Shown here one piece after another: positions 27,549 through 35,972 of a stretch of DNA of 64,000 nucleotides (position 1 is its first letter; each line of letters begins with the position of its first letter). Made by a program: the position numbers and the translations under genes. Source of the stretch: DATKYQ01 sp035528415 (GTDB lineage Bacteria > Myxococcota > B64-G9); NCBI GenBank assembly GCA_035528415.1, contig DATKYQ010000053.1, forward strand, positions 11,309 to 75,308. The letters are read 5' to 3'. The notes below the pieces were generated by a model that worked only from the letters and a program-made list of their open reading frames with translations, made no database searches and had not been told where the DNA came from.

Positions 27549-28555
27549 TCTCTCATTTCTGCCAGGGTAACCGAGCGAGCACGGATCGACTCGATCGCCT
27601 CGGAAGCGATTTCGGCAACGTCGGGATTCGGGTCTGAACAAAGGCGTTCGAGAGCCTCGCTGGCCGCTGGATGTCCTATCTGTCCGAGCAAGTCGGCCGT
27701 GTCGCCGCGCAGGGCGGCGTCATCGCTCAGGCAAAGCGTTGCCAGAGGCGCGACCAGCGAGTCCATGAGCGCCGAGTCGAGTTCGAGGGCCTTCTCGGCC
27801 ACCAGCATCAGCCCCATGCGTGTCGAGGTCGTACTTGTTTTCCAGGCTTCGAAAAATGGAGCGGCGTTTTCTTTCAGGTAGGCCGCTGCGTCATCCAGGC
27901 GACGGGCCTCGACCAGCGAAGCGAAGGCTTGGACCCGGAAGGATTTCTCTTTGCGGGAGGCTATCAACTTGGCAAGTTCGGCCGCGCGTACCACGCCGAC
28001 ATTGGTCCAAACGCGGTCGAGCACAATTGTGGGCACAGATTTGACGGCGAAGCTTTCGGCCAATTCGGGATAGCGCTGGGCGTCCACAACGAAGGTGTGC
28101 ACCTGGTACGAGACGAGTGCGAGTTCGATGGCCGCGCGGACGGCGTGCGGGCAATTGGGACAGGTTGTGGCCATGAAGACCAGCAACTCGGCTGGTTGGG
28201 TGATTCCGGCAAGTTCCCTGGCCCAGGGCCTTGCATGCCCAGCGGCGCCGAGGGGCATGCCGCGGCAGGCTTCGATGAAGGGAATCACCTCGGGGCCCGC
28301 GGGAACGCCAAGGTAGTGGATGTTGCTCTTGCCGCGGTAGGCAAGCGACAGAGCCGGCAAGCCCGGCAACCCGGCACCGGAACCGGCCTTGACCAAGACA
28401 CTCGAACCCGCTGCTTTTCCGATCTGCCGGGCGGTCTGCTCGATCTCGCGCGAGAGATCCGGTTTACTCTCGTCGAGATGAAAGAGGATCTCGAGCGGTA
28501 CATTCAGCCCGCCCAGTTCGGCGCTGATTCGTTTGAGATCGAGATCGCCGAGCAT
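27542..28555 (-). CDS. Thioredoxin/glutaredoxin-like protein with HEAT-type C-terminus
   Basis: 337 residues from the ATG at 28555 (GGGA 6 nt upstream); an ATG at 28561 overlapping the PIN gene stop (ATGA) is an alternative. Two thioredoxin-like folds appear: the first (~1-85) lacks CXXC, the second (~100-190) has FMATTCPNCPHAV with a CXXC and the cis-Pro stretch KSVPTIVLD. This tandem layout resembles protein disulfide oxidoreductases and the AhpF N-terminal domain. The last ~110 residues read as HEAT repeats (ALRGDTADLLGQIGHPAASE). Cytoplasmic thiol-disulfide role likely; the HEAT part suggests a partner protein. No signal peptide. Confidence 0.75.
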   Translation of the reverse strand: MLGDLDLKRISAELGGLNVPLEILFHLDESKPDLSREIEQTARQIGKAAGSSVLVKAGSGAGLPGLPALSLAYRGKSNIHYLGVPAGPEVIPFIEACRGMPLGAAGHARPWARELAGITQPAELLVFMATTCPNCPHAVRAAIELALVSYQVHTFVVDAQRYPELAESFAVKSVPTIVLDRVWTNVGVVRAAELAKLIASRKEKSFRVQAFASLVEARRLDDAAAYLKENAAPFFEAWKTSTTSTRMGLMLVAEKALELDSALMDSLVAPLATLCLSDDAALRGDTADLLGQIGHPAASEALERLCSDPNPDVAEIASEAIESIRARSVTLAEMRDQ

Positions 28556-28557
28556 GT

Positions 28558-28986
28558 TCATTCCCGTGATAAAAACGGGTTTTCTATTTGAAGCGAAGCT
28601 ATTTGTCGACCGTGCTGGAGATCTTCGGTCAACAGTTTTCGGCAGTTGCTTTCCAGTGCCGACTGTACGATTAGCGCATCCCAAAGGGACATGCGGTTCT
28701 CTCGACTCGTCTTGATTGCCGAGATAATCATTGGAGAGTCGATCAACACGATTGGAAGCTTGGCAAAACGCCTGATCGCGCCCTCGGCATCATTTTCGCT
28801 GAGTGGCCGCTTCAGTTTCCGAAGCACTACCACGTAAAATTCCTGCAGCACCTGAGTGCTTATGACTGCCTGCCACTTGTCGCCCACCTGTGCCAGGATT
28901 TCCAGCGAGCGGTTCTTCTTTTCGGGATTACTGTCATCAAAGGCGTGCACCAGGACATTCGTATCCAGGAAGATTCTATCGATCAT
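28558..28986 (-). CDS. PIN-domain ribonuclease toxin
   Basis: 142 residues from the ATG at 28986 (AAGGG 9 nt upstream). The acidic PIN residues are present: Asp in RIFLDTNVLVHAFDD, Glu in STQVLQEFYVV and Asp in SLWDALIVQSAL. VapC-like toxins cleave tRNA or other RNA. The start overlaps the antitoxin end by 11 bp, the usual antitoxin-toxin order. Confidence 0.87.
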   Translation of the reverse strand: MIDRIFLDTNVLVHAFDDSNPEKKNRSLEILAQVGDKWQAVISTQVLQEFYVVVLRKLKRPLSENDAEGAIRRFAKLPIVLIDSPMIISAIKTSRENRMSLWDALIVQSALESNCRKLLTEDLQHGRQIASLQIENPFLSRE

Positions 28987-29209
28987 GGAGTTCATCCCTT
29001 GTCCATGTTCGTCCTTCACTGCCGCTTCCCGTATTGGAGTTGCGAGCCATGTCGATCACTTCTTTCAACGCCTCGATGGCCGGAGCATCACCCGCGTAGG
29101 CCGTGAGATATTCTCGAAGCAGGGCGTTCACCGATGTTCCCCGCTGCAGCGACCTGATTCGTGCCCGGCGCAGAACTTCGTCATCTACCGTTATTGTCAA
29201 ATTGGCCAT
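28976..29209 (-). CDS. Ribbon-helix-helix antitoxin
   Basis: 77 residues. An N-terminal strand LTITVDDEVLRRARIRS followed by two helices (GTSVNALLREYLTAYAG) is the RHH DNA-binding fold used by many PIN-partner antitoxins. The disordered C-terminal half (IDMARNSNTGSGSEGRTW) would wrap the toxin. AGGAG sits 7 nt before the ATG. It should repress the operon through the palindrome at 29222-29252. Confidence 0.85.
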   Translation of the reverse strand: MANLTITVDDEVLRRARIRSLQRGTSVNALLREYLTAYAGDAPAIEALKEVIDMARNSNTGSGSEGRTWTRDELHDR

Positions 29210-29221
29210 GTGATTCTCCTG

Positions 29222-29268
29222 TCCGTGCTACACGGATCAAGTGTAGCACGGATAAGATCGATATTCAA
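29222..29268 (-). promoter_or_regulatory. PIN toxin-antitoxin promoter and 12-bp palindromic operator
   Basis: Perfect inverted repeat TCCGTGCTACAC (29222-29233) / GTGTAGCACGGA (29241-29252) with a 7-bp spacer. On the minus strand TTGAAT (29263-29268), 17 bp, TACACT (29240-29245): the -10 lies inside the palindrome, so antitoxin binding would block polymerase. Confidence 0.75.
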
Positions 29269-29365
29269 CCTGTGGGCACTGCCGATGGCTGGAGCATGTG
29301 GGGCAGCGGCCCGAGCCACAACGGGGCCTGAAAATAGAAAGACAGGTTGTCGTCGATGAAAGAAG

Positions 29366-29746
29366 TTACTTCCTGCCGTGGCAGTTCTTGCACTTTTTCA
29401 GTTCGGGCTTGTCCTTGTGTTTCTTGTGGCAGCCCTGGCATTTCTTGTGGAAGGCCTTCTTGAAACCGATGGCCTTGGTCTTGGGATCTTCGTCCTTGAC
29501 CTGGGTGTGACACTTTCCGCAGGATTGCGGCTTCTCGCCCTTCTTAGTCTTGTGATGGCAGCTTTGGCAGTCACCCTTCTGCATCTCCTGATGCTTGCGG
29601 TGCGGGAAGTTAACGACCTTCTTCTTGGCCTTGTTGGTGTCGATTGTGATCTTCTCGGGACCCTTGTCCTGCTCCGCCGCAAGCACTATGCCGGCGACGG
29701 CCAGCGAGAGGATGCAAGCAACAAGCAGGAATCTGGTGCACTTCAT
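29366..29746 (-). CDS. Small periplasmic tetraheme cytochrome c (class III-like)
   Basis: 126 residues with a ~22-residue signal peptide ending LAAEQ. Four CXXCH motifs (CQSCH, CGKCH, CQGCH, CKNCH) and extra His such as FPHRKHQ suit bis-His ligation. The protein is very Lys-rich, as in cytochromes c3/c7 that shuttle electrons across the periplasm. The start is preceded by AGGAGGTGAT, a near-perfect Shine-Dalgarno, so expression may be high. It follows the NtrC-type regulator gene after 35 bp and may share its transcript. Confidence 0.9.
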   Translation of the reverse strand: MKCTRFLLVACILSLAVAGIVLAAEQDKGPEKITIDTNKAKKKVVNFPHRKHQEMQKGDCQSCHHKTKKGEKPQSCGKCHTQVKDEDPKTKAIGFKKAFHKKCQGCHKKHKDKPELKKCKNCHGRK

Positions 29747-29781
29747 TTTATCACCTCCTATGAGATTAGACTCCGTTGCCC

Positions 29782-31230
29782 TCAGCCAGGATCTTTTTCG
29801 GTCAGGTCTTCTTCCAGATCCCGGCCTTTTGGCTCACTGTAATCTTGAAGTTTTCTGTAGAGCGTCTTCTTTCCGATGCCCAGGGTGCGTGCGGTGCGCG
29901 CCTTGTTTCCCCCGTGCCATGCCAGCGTGCCTTGGATCATGCGGCGCTCGGCTTCCGCCAGGGCAATCCCGAGCGGCAAGCTGATATCGGAGACGGCCCC
30001 CTGGAGATCGTGGAGATCGTTCGGCAGTTCGCGCTCGTCGATGACCGTCGATTTGGCCATCACCACCAGGCTCTCCGCGATATTTCTCAACTCGCGCACG
30101 TTGCCCGGCCAGCCGTAGCGGATCACGAGACGCATTGCCTGTGCGCTAAGGTCTTCGACGCTCTTGTTGTGTTCCTTGTTGAACAACCGGATGAAGTAAT
30201 TCACCAGCAAGGGAATATCGTCGGTTCGCTCCCGAAGCGGCGGTACCCGAAGCGTGACTACCTTGATACGGTAGTAGAGTTCCTCGCGGAACCTGCCTTG
30301 CGCAACCTCCTGTTCCAGGTTCTTGTTGGTGGCCGCGATCAACCTGATATCCACGGGAATGGTCGTGCTGCCGCCGACCCTCTCGAACTCCCGCTCCTGT
30401 AGCACTCTGAGCAGTTTGAGCTGAGTCGCAAGGCTGAGATCGCCGATCTCGTCAAGAAACAGCGTGCCGCCCTCGGCCAGCTCGATGCGACCTTTGCGGG
30501 TGCGAAAGGCTCCGGTGAAAGCTCCTTTTTCGTGGCCGAACAACTCGCTTTCGATCAGGCTCTCGACGAAGGCCGCGCAGTTGACCTTGATTAAAGCCTT
30601 GTCCATCCTGGAGGAATGGTGGTGTATGGCGGATGCGATCAGTTCTTTACCCGTGCCGCTCTCACCGATGATCAGCACGGTCGCGTTTGTTTCGGCCACC
30701 TGTTCGATGTCATCGAAGATGCGCCGCATGGGCCCCGAACGTCCGATGATGTTGCCGAACGAGTAGCGCTCTCTTAGCTCGCGCTGCAGGCGCAGGTTCT
30801 CGCGGACCAGCCTGCGGTTCTCGCGGGCCTTTTCGATCAACAACTCGAGCTTGTTGATGTCCACCGGCTTGCTGAGATAGTCGTAGGCACCGGCGCGCAT
30901 CGCCGCCACCGCTGACTCGATTGTGCCGTAACCGGTGATCATGATCACCGCCGTCTGAGGGGCGTGCAGAGAGACATGCTCCAGCAACTGGAGACCGGTC
31001 ATCCCTTTCATCTGGACATCGGAAACCACTACGTCGATCGGGTGGCTGTCCATTTTCTCGATTGCCTCGTTCCCACTCGAAGACGCGTGCACCTCGTGAC
31101 CGGATTCACGCAATCCGGCTACCAGGTTCTCCAGGCTGCTGGGGTCATCCTCAACTACCAGCACCGTCGTCTTGGCTGTCTTCTCCGTCTGTCCGCCCAG
31201 TCGGGAGACTGATTCGGAAAGTTGTTCCAT
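29782..31230 (-). CDS. NtrC-family sigma-54-dependent response regulator
   Basis: 482 residues from the ATG at 31230 (GGAGG upstream), within a longer open frame. Receiver (~20-135): VVEDDPSS and phospho-Asp in VVVSDVQMKG. AAA+ domain (~155-385): Walker A GESGTGKE, the sigma-54 contact loop GAFTGA, Walker B LFLDEIGDLS. Fis-type helix-turn-helix near the C-terminus (ARTLGIGKKTLYRKLQDY). It overlaps the end of the c-heme sensor kinase gene by 80 bp, so they form a pair. The four sigma-54-type promoters upstream of cytochrome genes in this window are its likely targets (inference). Confidence 0.94.
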   Translation of the reverse strand: MEQLSESVSRLGGQTEKTAKTTVLVVEDDPSSLENLVAGLRESGHEVHASSSGNEAIEKMDSHPIDVVVSDVQMKGMTGLQLLEHVSLHAPQTAVIMITGYGTIESAVAAMRAGAYDYLSKPVDINKLELLIEKARENRRLVRENLRLQRELRERYSFGNIIGRSGPMRRIFDDIEQVAETNATVLIIGESGTGKELIASAIHHHSSRMDKALIKVNCAAFVESLIESELFGHEKGAFTGAFRTRKGRIELAEGGTLFLDEIGDLSLATQLKLLRVLQEREFERVGGSTTIPVDIRLIAATNKNLEQEVAQGRFREELYYRIKVVTLRVPPLRERTDDIPLLVNYFIRLFNKEHNKSVEDLSAQAMRLVIRYGWPGNVRELRNIAESLVVMAKSTVIDERELPNDLHDLQGAVSDISLPLGIALAEAERRMIQGTLAWHGGNKARTARTLGIGKKTLYRKLQDYSEPKGRDLEEDLTEKDPG

Positions 31231-32947
31231 AGCCTGCCTCCGATTCGCAGCTAAGGTTCCCACCGTGCTCGCCGACGATGCGTGCGCAGATCGCAAGTCC
31301 CAGCCCTGTACCGCCGTCCCGCGTTGTGTAGAAAGGCTGGAAGATCTTGTCCATGTCTTCTTTTGCAATTCCCGGGCCATCGTCTCTGATGAGAATGACC
31401 ACACCGCCCTCTCCTGAAATTGTCTCTACCTCTACCTGGCCGCCGTCCGCCATGGACTGGAAGGCATTCAGGATCAGGTTGAGAAGCACCTGGCGCATCT
31501 GGTCTTCATCTGCCAGCGCGATAGCGGGTCGGGCGGATAGCCTGGAGCGCAGGTCGATCCCGAGCCTGCCGCCTTCCATCTCGACGAACTCGAGCAGATC
31601 GGCAACCAGCTTGTTCAGGTCGATCCGTCGGGGTTTGATCCGTGGCACTCTCGAGATCTTGAGGTATTGCTCGATGTAGTCGTTGATGCGCCGCACCTCG
31701 TATTGCTGGGACTTGACCATCTGCAGCGCCTGCGCGGGATCCAGGTTTCCGGGAGCCTTCAGTTTACGCACCAGGCGCTCGCTGCCGATCGCCAGGGCGT
31801 TGAGCGGATTGCGGATCTCGTGAGCCACGATCGAGGCCAACTCGCCGACTATGGCGAGCCGCTCGCGGCCTTCGTGGCGCCGGCTGAACTCCGACAGCGA
31901 ATCGTAGACGCGGGAAAGCTCAGTGGTGCGCTCGTACACCTTCTTTTCAAGATCGACGTTGAGGCGCTGAACCATGGCCTGGCTCTCGGCCAGAACACGG
32001 ATCTGGCGGCGATTTTCCAGGTCGAGAAAGTAGGTGACGAAGAGCAGCAAGCCGATCAGTAACCCGGAGACGATCACGGCGATCAGCACCATGCGGCGGT
32101 TGCCGGCGACGACGGCGGTATAAGGCGATGCCAGGCCCAGCGACCAGCGGTGCCCGGCAACCTGCATCGGGGCGAAAGCGACCAGCTTGCGCTCGGAGCC
32201 GGCGACGTCTATCGCGGCCACCCCGGGGCTGCCTGACAGCATCTTGCTCGCCAGAGAACTTTCGCCGTGACAGACCTGGCAGCGCTCGTCGCGCTGCTGG
32301 ACGCCCTGGTTGCAGATGGCCGGGTTGGAAGGATGGTACATCAGGTGGCCGCGATCATCCAGCAGCCAGGCCATGCCTTTACGACCCTGGCCGACCTCCT
32401 CGTTGATCTTCTCCCCCAATGTGGTCCAATCGAAAAGCACTCCAACGCGCCATGCCGAAGCGTTGCTTGACTGGTGGTCGCGGGCGAGAGAAATGATTGA
32501 TTTCCGGTGCGGACTGCCGGGCCGCATGGCGCCGCCCAGCAGTCCGAAACATACGCCGCTGCGAGGCCGGCAGGCTTTCAGCGAGCGATCCAGGAGCGGC
32601 TGCATGATCTCCGGTCTGGTGCTGACTGTCGAGGTTATACGTCCCTCCCGATTGGCAATGAACACCTCTCGCGCCCCAAAAGGCCTCAACTCGGCCAGCG
32701 CTTCTGCCGGCCTAGATGCGCAAATTATTTCTTCACCGGGCGGACATATTTGCGCAAGGATAGCCAGCTCCTTTTCTATGCGCACGAACAACGCCTCGAC
32801 CCGCTTGGCGCCCAGTTGGGCAAGCACCAGGGAGCTGCGCTGGAACTGTTGCACTATGGCCCGCTCGGTATAGCCCCAGAAGAAGACAGACAGGGACGCC
32901 AGCACTCCGATCATCAACACCACGACGATGCGCACGACCCGGCGCAT
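31151..32947 (-). CDS. Sensor histidine kinase with a c-type heme motif in its extracytoplasmic domain
   Basis: 598 residues. Membrane helix ~6-27, a large extracytoplasmic sensor (~30-285), second helix ~290-312, then a coiled segment, HisKA (IVAHEIRNPLNALAIGSE) and HATPase (NLILNAFQSM, DDGPGI, GTGLGLAICARI). The sensor looks Cache-like and contains RCQVCHGESS, a CXXCH heme-c motif at about residue 224, outside the membrane where System II could attach heme. This suggests redox or ligand sensing by heme. It lies behind ccsB/resB and pairs with the NtrC-type regulator. Confidence 0.9.
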   Translation of the reverse strand: MRRVVRIVVVLMIGVLASLSVFFWGYTERAIVQQFQRSSLVLAQLGAKRVEALFVRIEKELAILAQICPPGEEIICASRPAEALAELRPFGAREVFIANREGRITSTVSTRPEIMQPLLDRSLKACRPRSGVCFGLLGGAMRPGSPHRKSIISLARDHQSSNASAWRVGVLFDWTTLGEKINEEVGQGRKGMAWLLDDRGHLMYHPSNPAICNQGVQQRDERCQVCHGESSLASKMLSGSPGVAAIDVAGSERKLVAFAPMQVAGHRWSLGLASPYTAVVAGNRRMVLIAVIVSGLLIGLLLFVTYFLDLENRRQIRVLAESQAMVQRLNVDLEKKVYERTTELSRVYDSLSEFSRRHEGRERLAIVGELASIVAHEIRNPLNALAIGSERLVRKLKAPGNLDPAQALQMVKSQQYEVRRINDYIEQYLKISRVPRIKPRRIDLNKLVADLLEFVEMEGGRLGIDLRSRLSARPAIALADEDQMRQVLLNLILNAFQSMADGGQVEVETISGEGGVVILIRDDGPGIAKEDMDKIFQPFYTTRDGGTGLGLAICARIVGEHGGNLSCESEAGYGTTFRISLPTGRTDGEDSQDDGAGS

Positions 32948-33022
32948 TCTTTGGGCTTGTCCGGCCGGTTGAATCGTTACCTGTCCTGCGGGTGAGATGA
33001 CAGCCTCCTTGCCCGGCCCACT

Positions 33023-33850
33023 TCACTGATAGACGTGGGCGCTCTGTTCCGCTGTCGGCAGCAAGTGCATTCCCAGGTAGGTGAACATGACCGCCGAGAA
33101 GCCGACCAGCACCAGAACGGCCAGGCGGCGCCCGCGCCAGCCGCCGAGATAGTACAGGTGCAGGTAGGCGGCAAACAGCAGCCAGGTCACCAGCGACCAG
33201 GTTTCCTTGGGATCCCAGACCCAGTAGTCACCCCAGGCCGACTTGGCCCAGACAGCGCCCATCAATAAACCGGTTGTCAGCAGGGCGAAGCCGAAACGTA
33301 CGGCGCCGTCCAGGAGCGATTCAAGGTTGATATGTTCACCGGCGATCAGGTCGGGGCGCCGCAGGTGGATCGGCTTGGGGCGCAGCAGGTACACGAAAGA
33401 AGCGCAGAAAGCGACGAAAAGGGCTGCGTAACCGAAAAAATAGACGACCACATGCGGGATGAACCAGCCGCTCTGCAACGCCGGCGGGAGGTTGACCGCT
33501 TCTTTGTCCTGACGCAGCAAGGCGTACAGCATGGTAAGAGCGCACCCGGCCGCGGCCGGTAGGCCGAGAATTCGCGCGCGGTATACGAGTTCGACGAACA
33601 AATACACGATGGCGATACAGGCGGCCAACAGCACCAGCGACTCGAACAGAGTTTTGAAAGGCGGCTGGTTGGCCTCGATCGCGCGCATGACGAGTTGCAG
33701 CAGGTTTACCGACAAACCGGCGCCAAGCATAATCGAGGCCGACAGCCGCAAGGTCCTGGAGGATGTCAACCACATTGCGCCGTAGAGAAGTGCCGCAATT
33801 GTGTACGGAACAAGGGCGCCGATCGTGAGCGTCTCGGGTGTCAGGCTCAT
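33023..33850 (-). CDS. ccsB: Cytochrome c biogenesis protein CcsB/CcsA (System II heme channel)
   Basis: 275 residues from the ATG at 33850, which follows GGAGG and overlaps the resB stop (ATGA). Polytopic membrane protein (about 8 helices) with the heme-handling tryptophan-rich motif WGDYWVWDPKETWSLVTW and flanking His. With ResB it exports heme and attaches it to CXXCH motifs outside the membrane. Its place in the cytochrome island suggests a maturation pair serving the many unusual heme motifs here. Confidence 0.93.
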   Translation of the reverse strand: MSLTPETLTIGALVPYTIAALLYGAMWLTSSRTLRLSASIMLGAGLSVNLLQLVMRAIEANQPPFKTLFESLVLLAACIAIVYLFVELVYRARILGLPAAAGCALTMLYALLRQDKEAVNLPPALQSGWFIPHVVVYFFGYAALFVAFCASFVYLLRPKPIHLRRPDLIAGEHINLESLLDGAVRFGFALLTTGLLMGAVWAKSAWGDYWVWDPKETWSLVTWLLFAAYLHLYYLGGWRGRRLAVLVLVGFSAVMFTYLGMHLLPTAEQSAHVYQ

Positions 33851-35814
33851 TTCGCGCCTCCGCTGCCGGCCGCTCGTCGCCGGCGTTTCAGAATGTTTGG
33901 CAGGAACATGGCCCAGAAAACTCCCGCTAGATTGAGCAGGATTCCCAGATAGACGATCCACAAGCCCGGATCGCTGACCACCTCGAACCCCGAGTAGGTC
34001 GGATCTTCGGGCCGGTAATCAGCCTGGTAGATGGAGAATCCCCCATAAGACAAAGGATCGTTGACTTCAATTATTCTGGACAGGACTTTCTGGGTGCCCT
34101 GGTAGACAGAAACAAGGCTGAGATAGTCGCGAACCATCTCGCCGCCCTTAGGTCCGAGCAGCAGGGCTCGATTGTCGGACAGGCGCACCGGGTTTTGCGG
34201 TGTTACGTCCACAGGCTGCTTGCGCCCCTTGATCTCTATTCGCGCCACGGGATTGTTTTCATGGTCGCTTCGCGTGCCGTCCTCGACCCGGTGAATGGCG
34301 TATTGCCAAAGCGTCTTGACGACCAGCTTGGTCTTTCCAATCGCCAACTCCTTGCCGATCTCGACCGGAACGCGAGATGCGATTTTGCCGTCGCGCATGA
34401 ACGTCATTTCTGGTTTTTCGCCTATCAGGATTGCATCGATCATTCGACCCTTGGTACCCGAATATTCATAGCGCAGGTCGCCAAGGGCCCCCTCTCCCTT
34501 CCCGTGGAAGTCGGGAAACTTGGCAAACAGCCAGCCGCTCGCGATCTGCTTGCCTGCAGCGTCACGAACAATGACCTCGACTGCCGGGTTGTCGGGAAGA
34601 GAAGATCGGTTCTGCGGCTGCTTGCTGTTCGGGTCGAGTACAAAATCGAGAAAAGCGCGCTTTATTTCCAGGCTGTGATCACTGCCTGGCAGTTTTACCT
34701 TCTGACCTGTTTCGAGAGACAGACGCTGCTTGCCGGCAATGATTACATGCGGTGGGTTTGAGCTTTTTTCCGCAATGTCGGCAGCGTATTTGTCGGCCCT
34801 TTCAGCATCCCAGAAGAAGGCCAGCCGCTGGCCGGCAAGTTCCTCTCGACCGCCGCTCGCCCGGCGGTCGTCGAAGATCCATCTGTCATCATCACCCGCT
34901 AATCGTATGAGCGCCGTTGCGGGTTGACCGGAAGTTCCTGCTCCGGCCTTCGGTTGCTCTACGACGTCGCGTTTGAAATGATCGGGCCAGTAGTCGAGAA
35001 GCTTCAGATCATAGCCGGCCAATAATTCGCTGTCGGGCGCTGCCGGATCGGTGCTGGCCAGACGCTTTTCCTTTTTACCCGATATGTCGAACACCATGAG
35101 GCGGAAGTCGGGCTCGTACTTTTCGATTTTGAATTCGTCCAGGGACAACTTGAATCCGAGCGGTCTTTGATGCATATGGCCGTCCGGTCCTGTACTGCTG
35201 AAGTTTTCTGTTGCCCCTCCGGCGTGCAGGTCGATACGGCCCTTGACACCCCAGACGGATCCCAGGCAGGCACCAGCCAGGGTGACGACCAGCCCGAGGT
35301 GAGCCAGTAGCGATCCGAAGCGCCTGACACCCAGGCGGGGCCGGCGAATAATGACCGTGGCCAGGCCGCCGGCGCCCATTCCGAGGACTATCGCGAAACC
35401 GAAGCCGTGAAACATGTCATTCAGGAAAAGACCACGGATTACGGCCAGCGCAGCTTTGCTGTAAGAAATTGCCAAGACCGCCTCGCTCTGGCCCTGCAGG
35501 ATCAGCGTGCCGATCACGGAGAGCGCCGTCAGAGTGAAAAGCAGCGGCACCGCGAAGCGATTCGATGAGAAAAAACGTCGCCATCTGAGATTGAGGTCGC
35601 CCGCGATCACCACGATGAAGGCCAACAAACCAACTATGACCGCGAGCCTTCTCGTACCCAGGGCCTGTGCTTGTGTCGTGCCCGATATGATGTGCTGCAG
35701 GAGGACCCCCAGCATAAAAAGCGCGCCCAACAATCCAAATCCGGAAGACAGACGTTTCTTGCGGACACCTGCTCCTAAAGCCGCAGTTGACTGCTGCGAC
35801 GTATCCTCATCCAT
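33847..35814 (-). CDS. resB: Cytochrome c biogenesis protein ResB
   Basis: 655 residues. Four N-proximal membrane helices (~28-50, ~58-75, ~90-112, ~160-185), a large extracytoplasmic beta-rich domain (~200-610) and a C-terminal helix (LWIVYLGILLNLAGVFWAM). The pattern YQADYRPEDPTYSGFEVVSDPG near the end is typical of ResB. Acts with CcsB in covalent heme attachment. First gene of the ccs unit; the 158 bp before it hold a perfect palindrome (35903-35919). Confidence 0.92.
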   Translation of the reverse strand: MDEDTSQQSTAALGAGVRKKRLSSGFGLLGALFMLGVLLQHIISGTTQAQALGTRRLAVIVGLLAFIVVIAGDLNLRWRRFFSSNRFAVPLLFTLTALSVIGTLILQGQSEAVLAISYSKAALAVIRGLFLNDMFHGFGFAIVLGMGAGGLATVIIRRPRLGVRRFGSLLAHLGLVVTLAGACLGSVWGVKGRIDLHAGGATENFSSTGPDGHMHQRPLGFKLSLDEFKIEKYEPDFRLMVFDISGKKEKRLASTDPAAPDSELLAGYDLKLLDYWPDHFKRDVVEQPKAGAGTSGQPATALIRLAGDDDRWIFDDRRASGGREELAGQRLAFFWDAERADKYAADIAEKSSNPPHVIIAGKQRLSLETGQKVKLPGSDHSLEIKRAFLDFVLDPNSKQPQNRSSLPDNPAVEVIVRDAAGKQIASGWLFAKFPDFHGKGEGALGDLRYEYSGTKGRMIDAILIGEKPEMTFMRDGKIASRVPVEIGKELAIGKTKLVVKTLWQYAIHRVEDGTRSDHENNPVARIEIKGRKQPVDVTPQNPVRLSDNRALLLGPKGGEMVRDYLSLVSVYQGTQKVLSRIIEVNDPLSYGGFSIYQADYRPEDPTYSGFEVVSDPGLWIVYLGILLNLAGVFWAMFLPNILKRRRRAAGSGGAK

Positions 35815-35902
35815 GGTTTTTCTCCATTATGGTAATGGACAAAATTCCCTATGTGCAGATAGGCTCATAATTACACTCTATATACCAGAAAGTCTAGCTC
35901 CT

Positions 35903-35919
35903 AGTGTCATAATGACACT
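35903..35919. promoter_or_regulatory. 17-bp palindrome upstream of resB
   Basis: AGTGTCAT-A-ATGACACT is perfectly symmetrical. It is the most distinctive element in the 158-bp gap between the 15-heme gene end and resB. On the minus strand TAGACT, 17 bp, TAATTA downstream of it is a poor promoter candidate. Likely a dimeric regulator site; the regulator is unknown. Confidence 0.45.
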
Positions 35920-35972
35920 CATGGCGGCAAAGAGAAGTGTTTTTTTGACCCGCAGAGCCCAAATACTCATTT

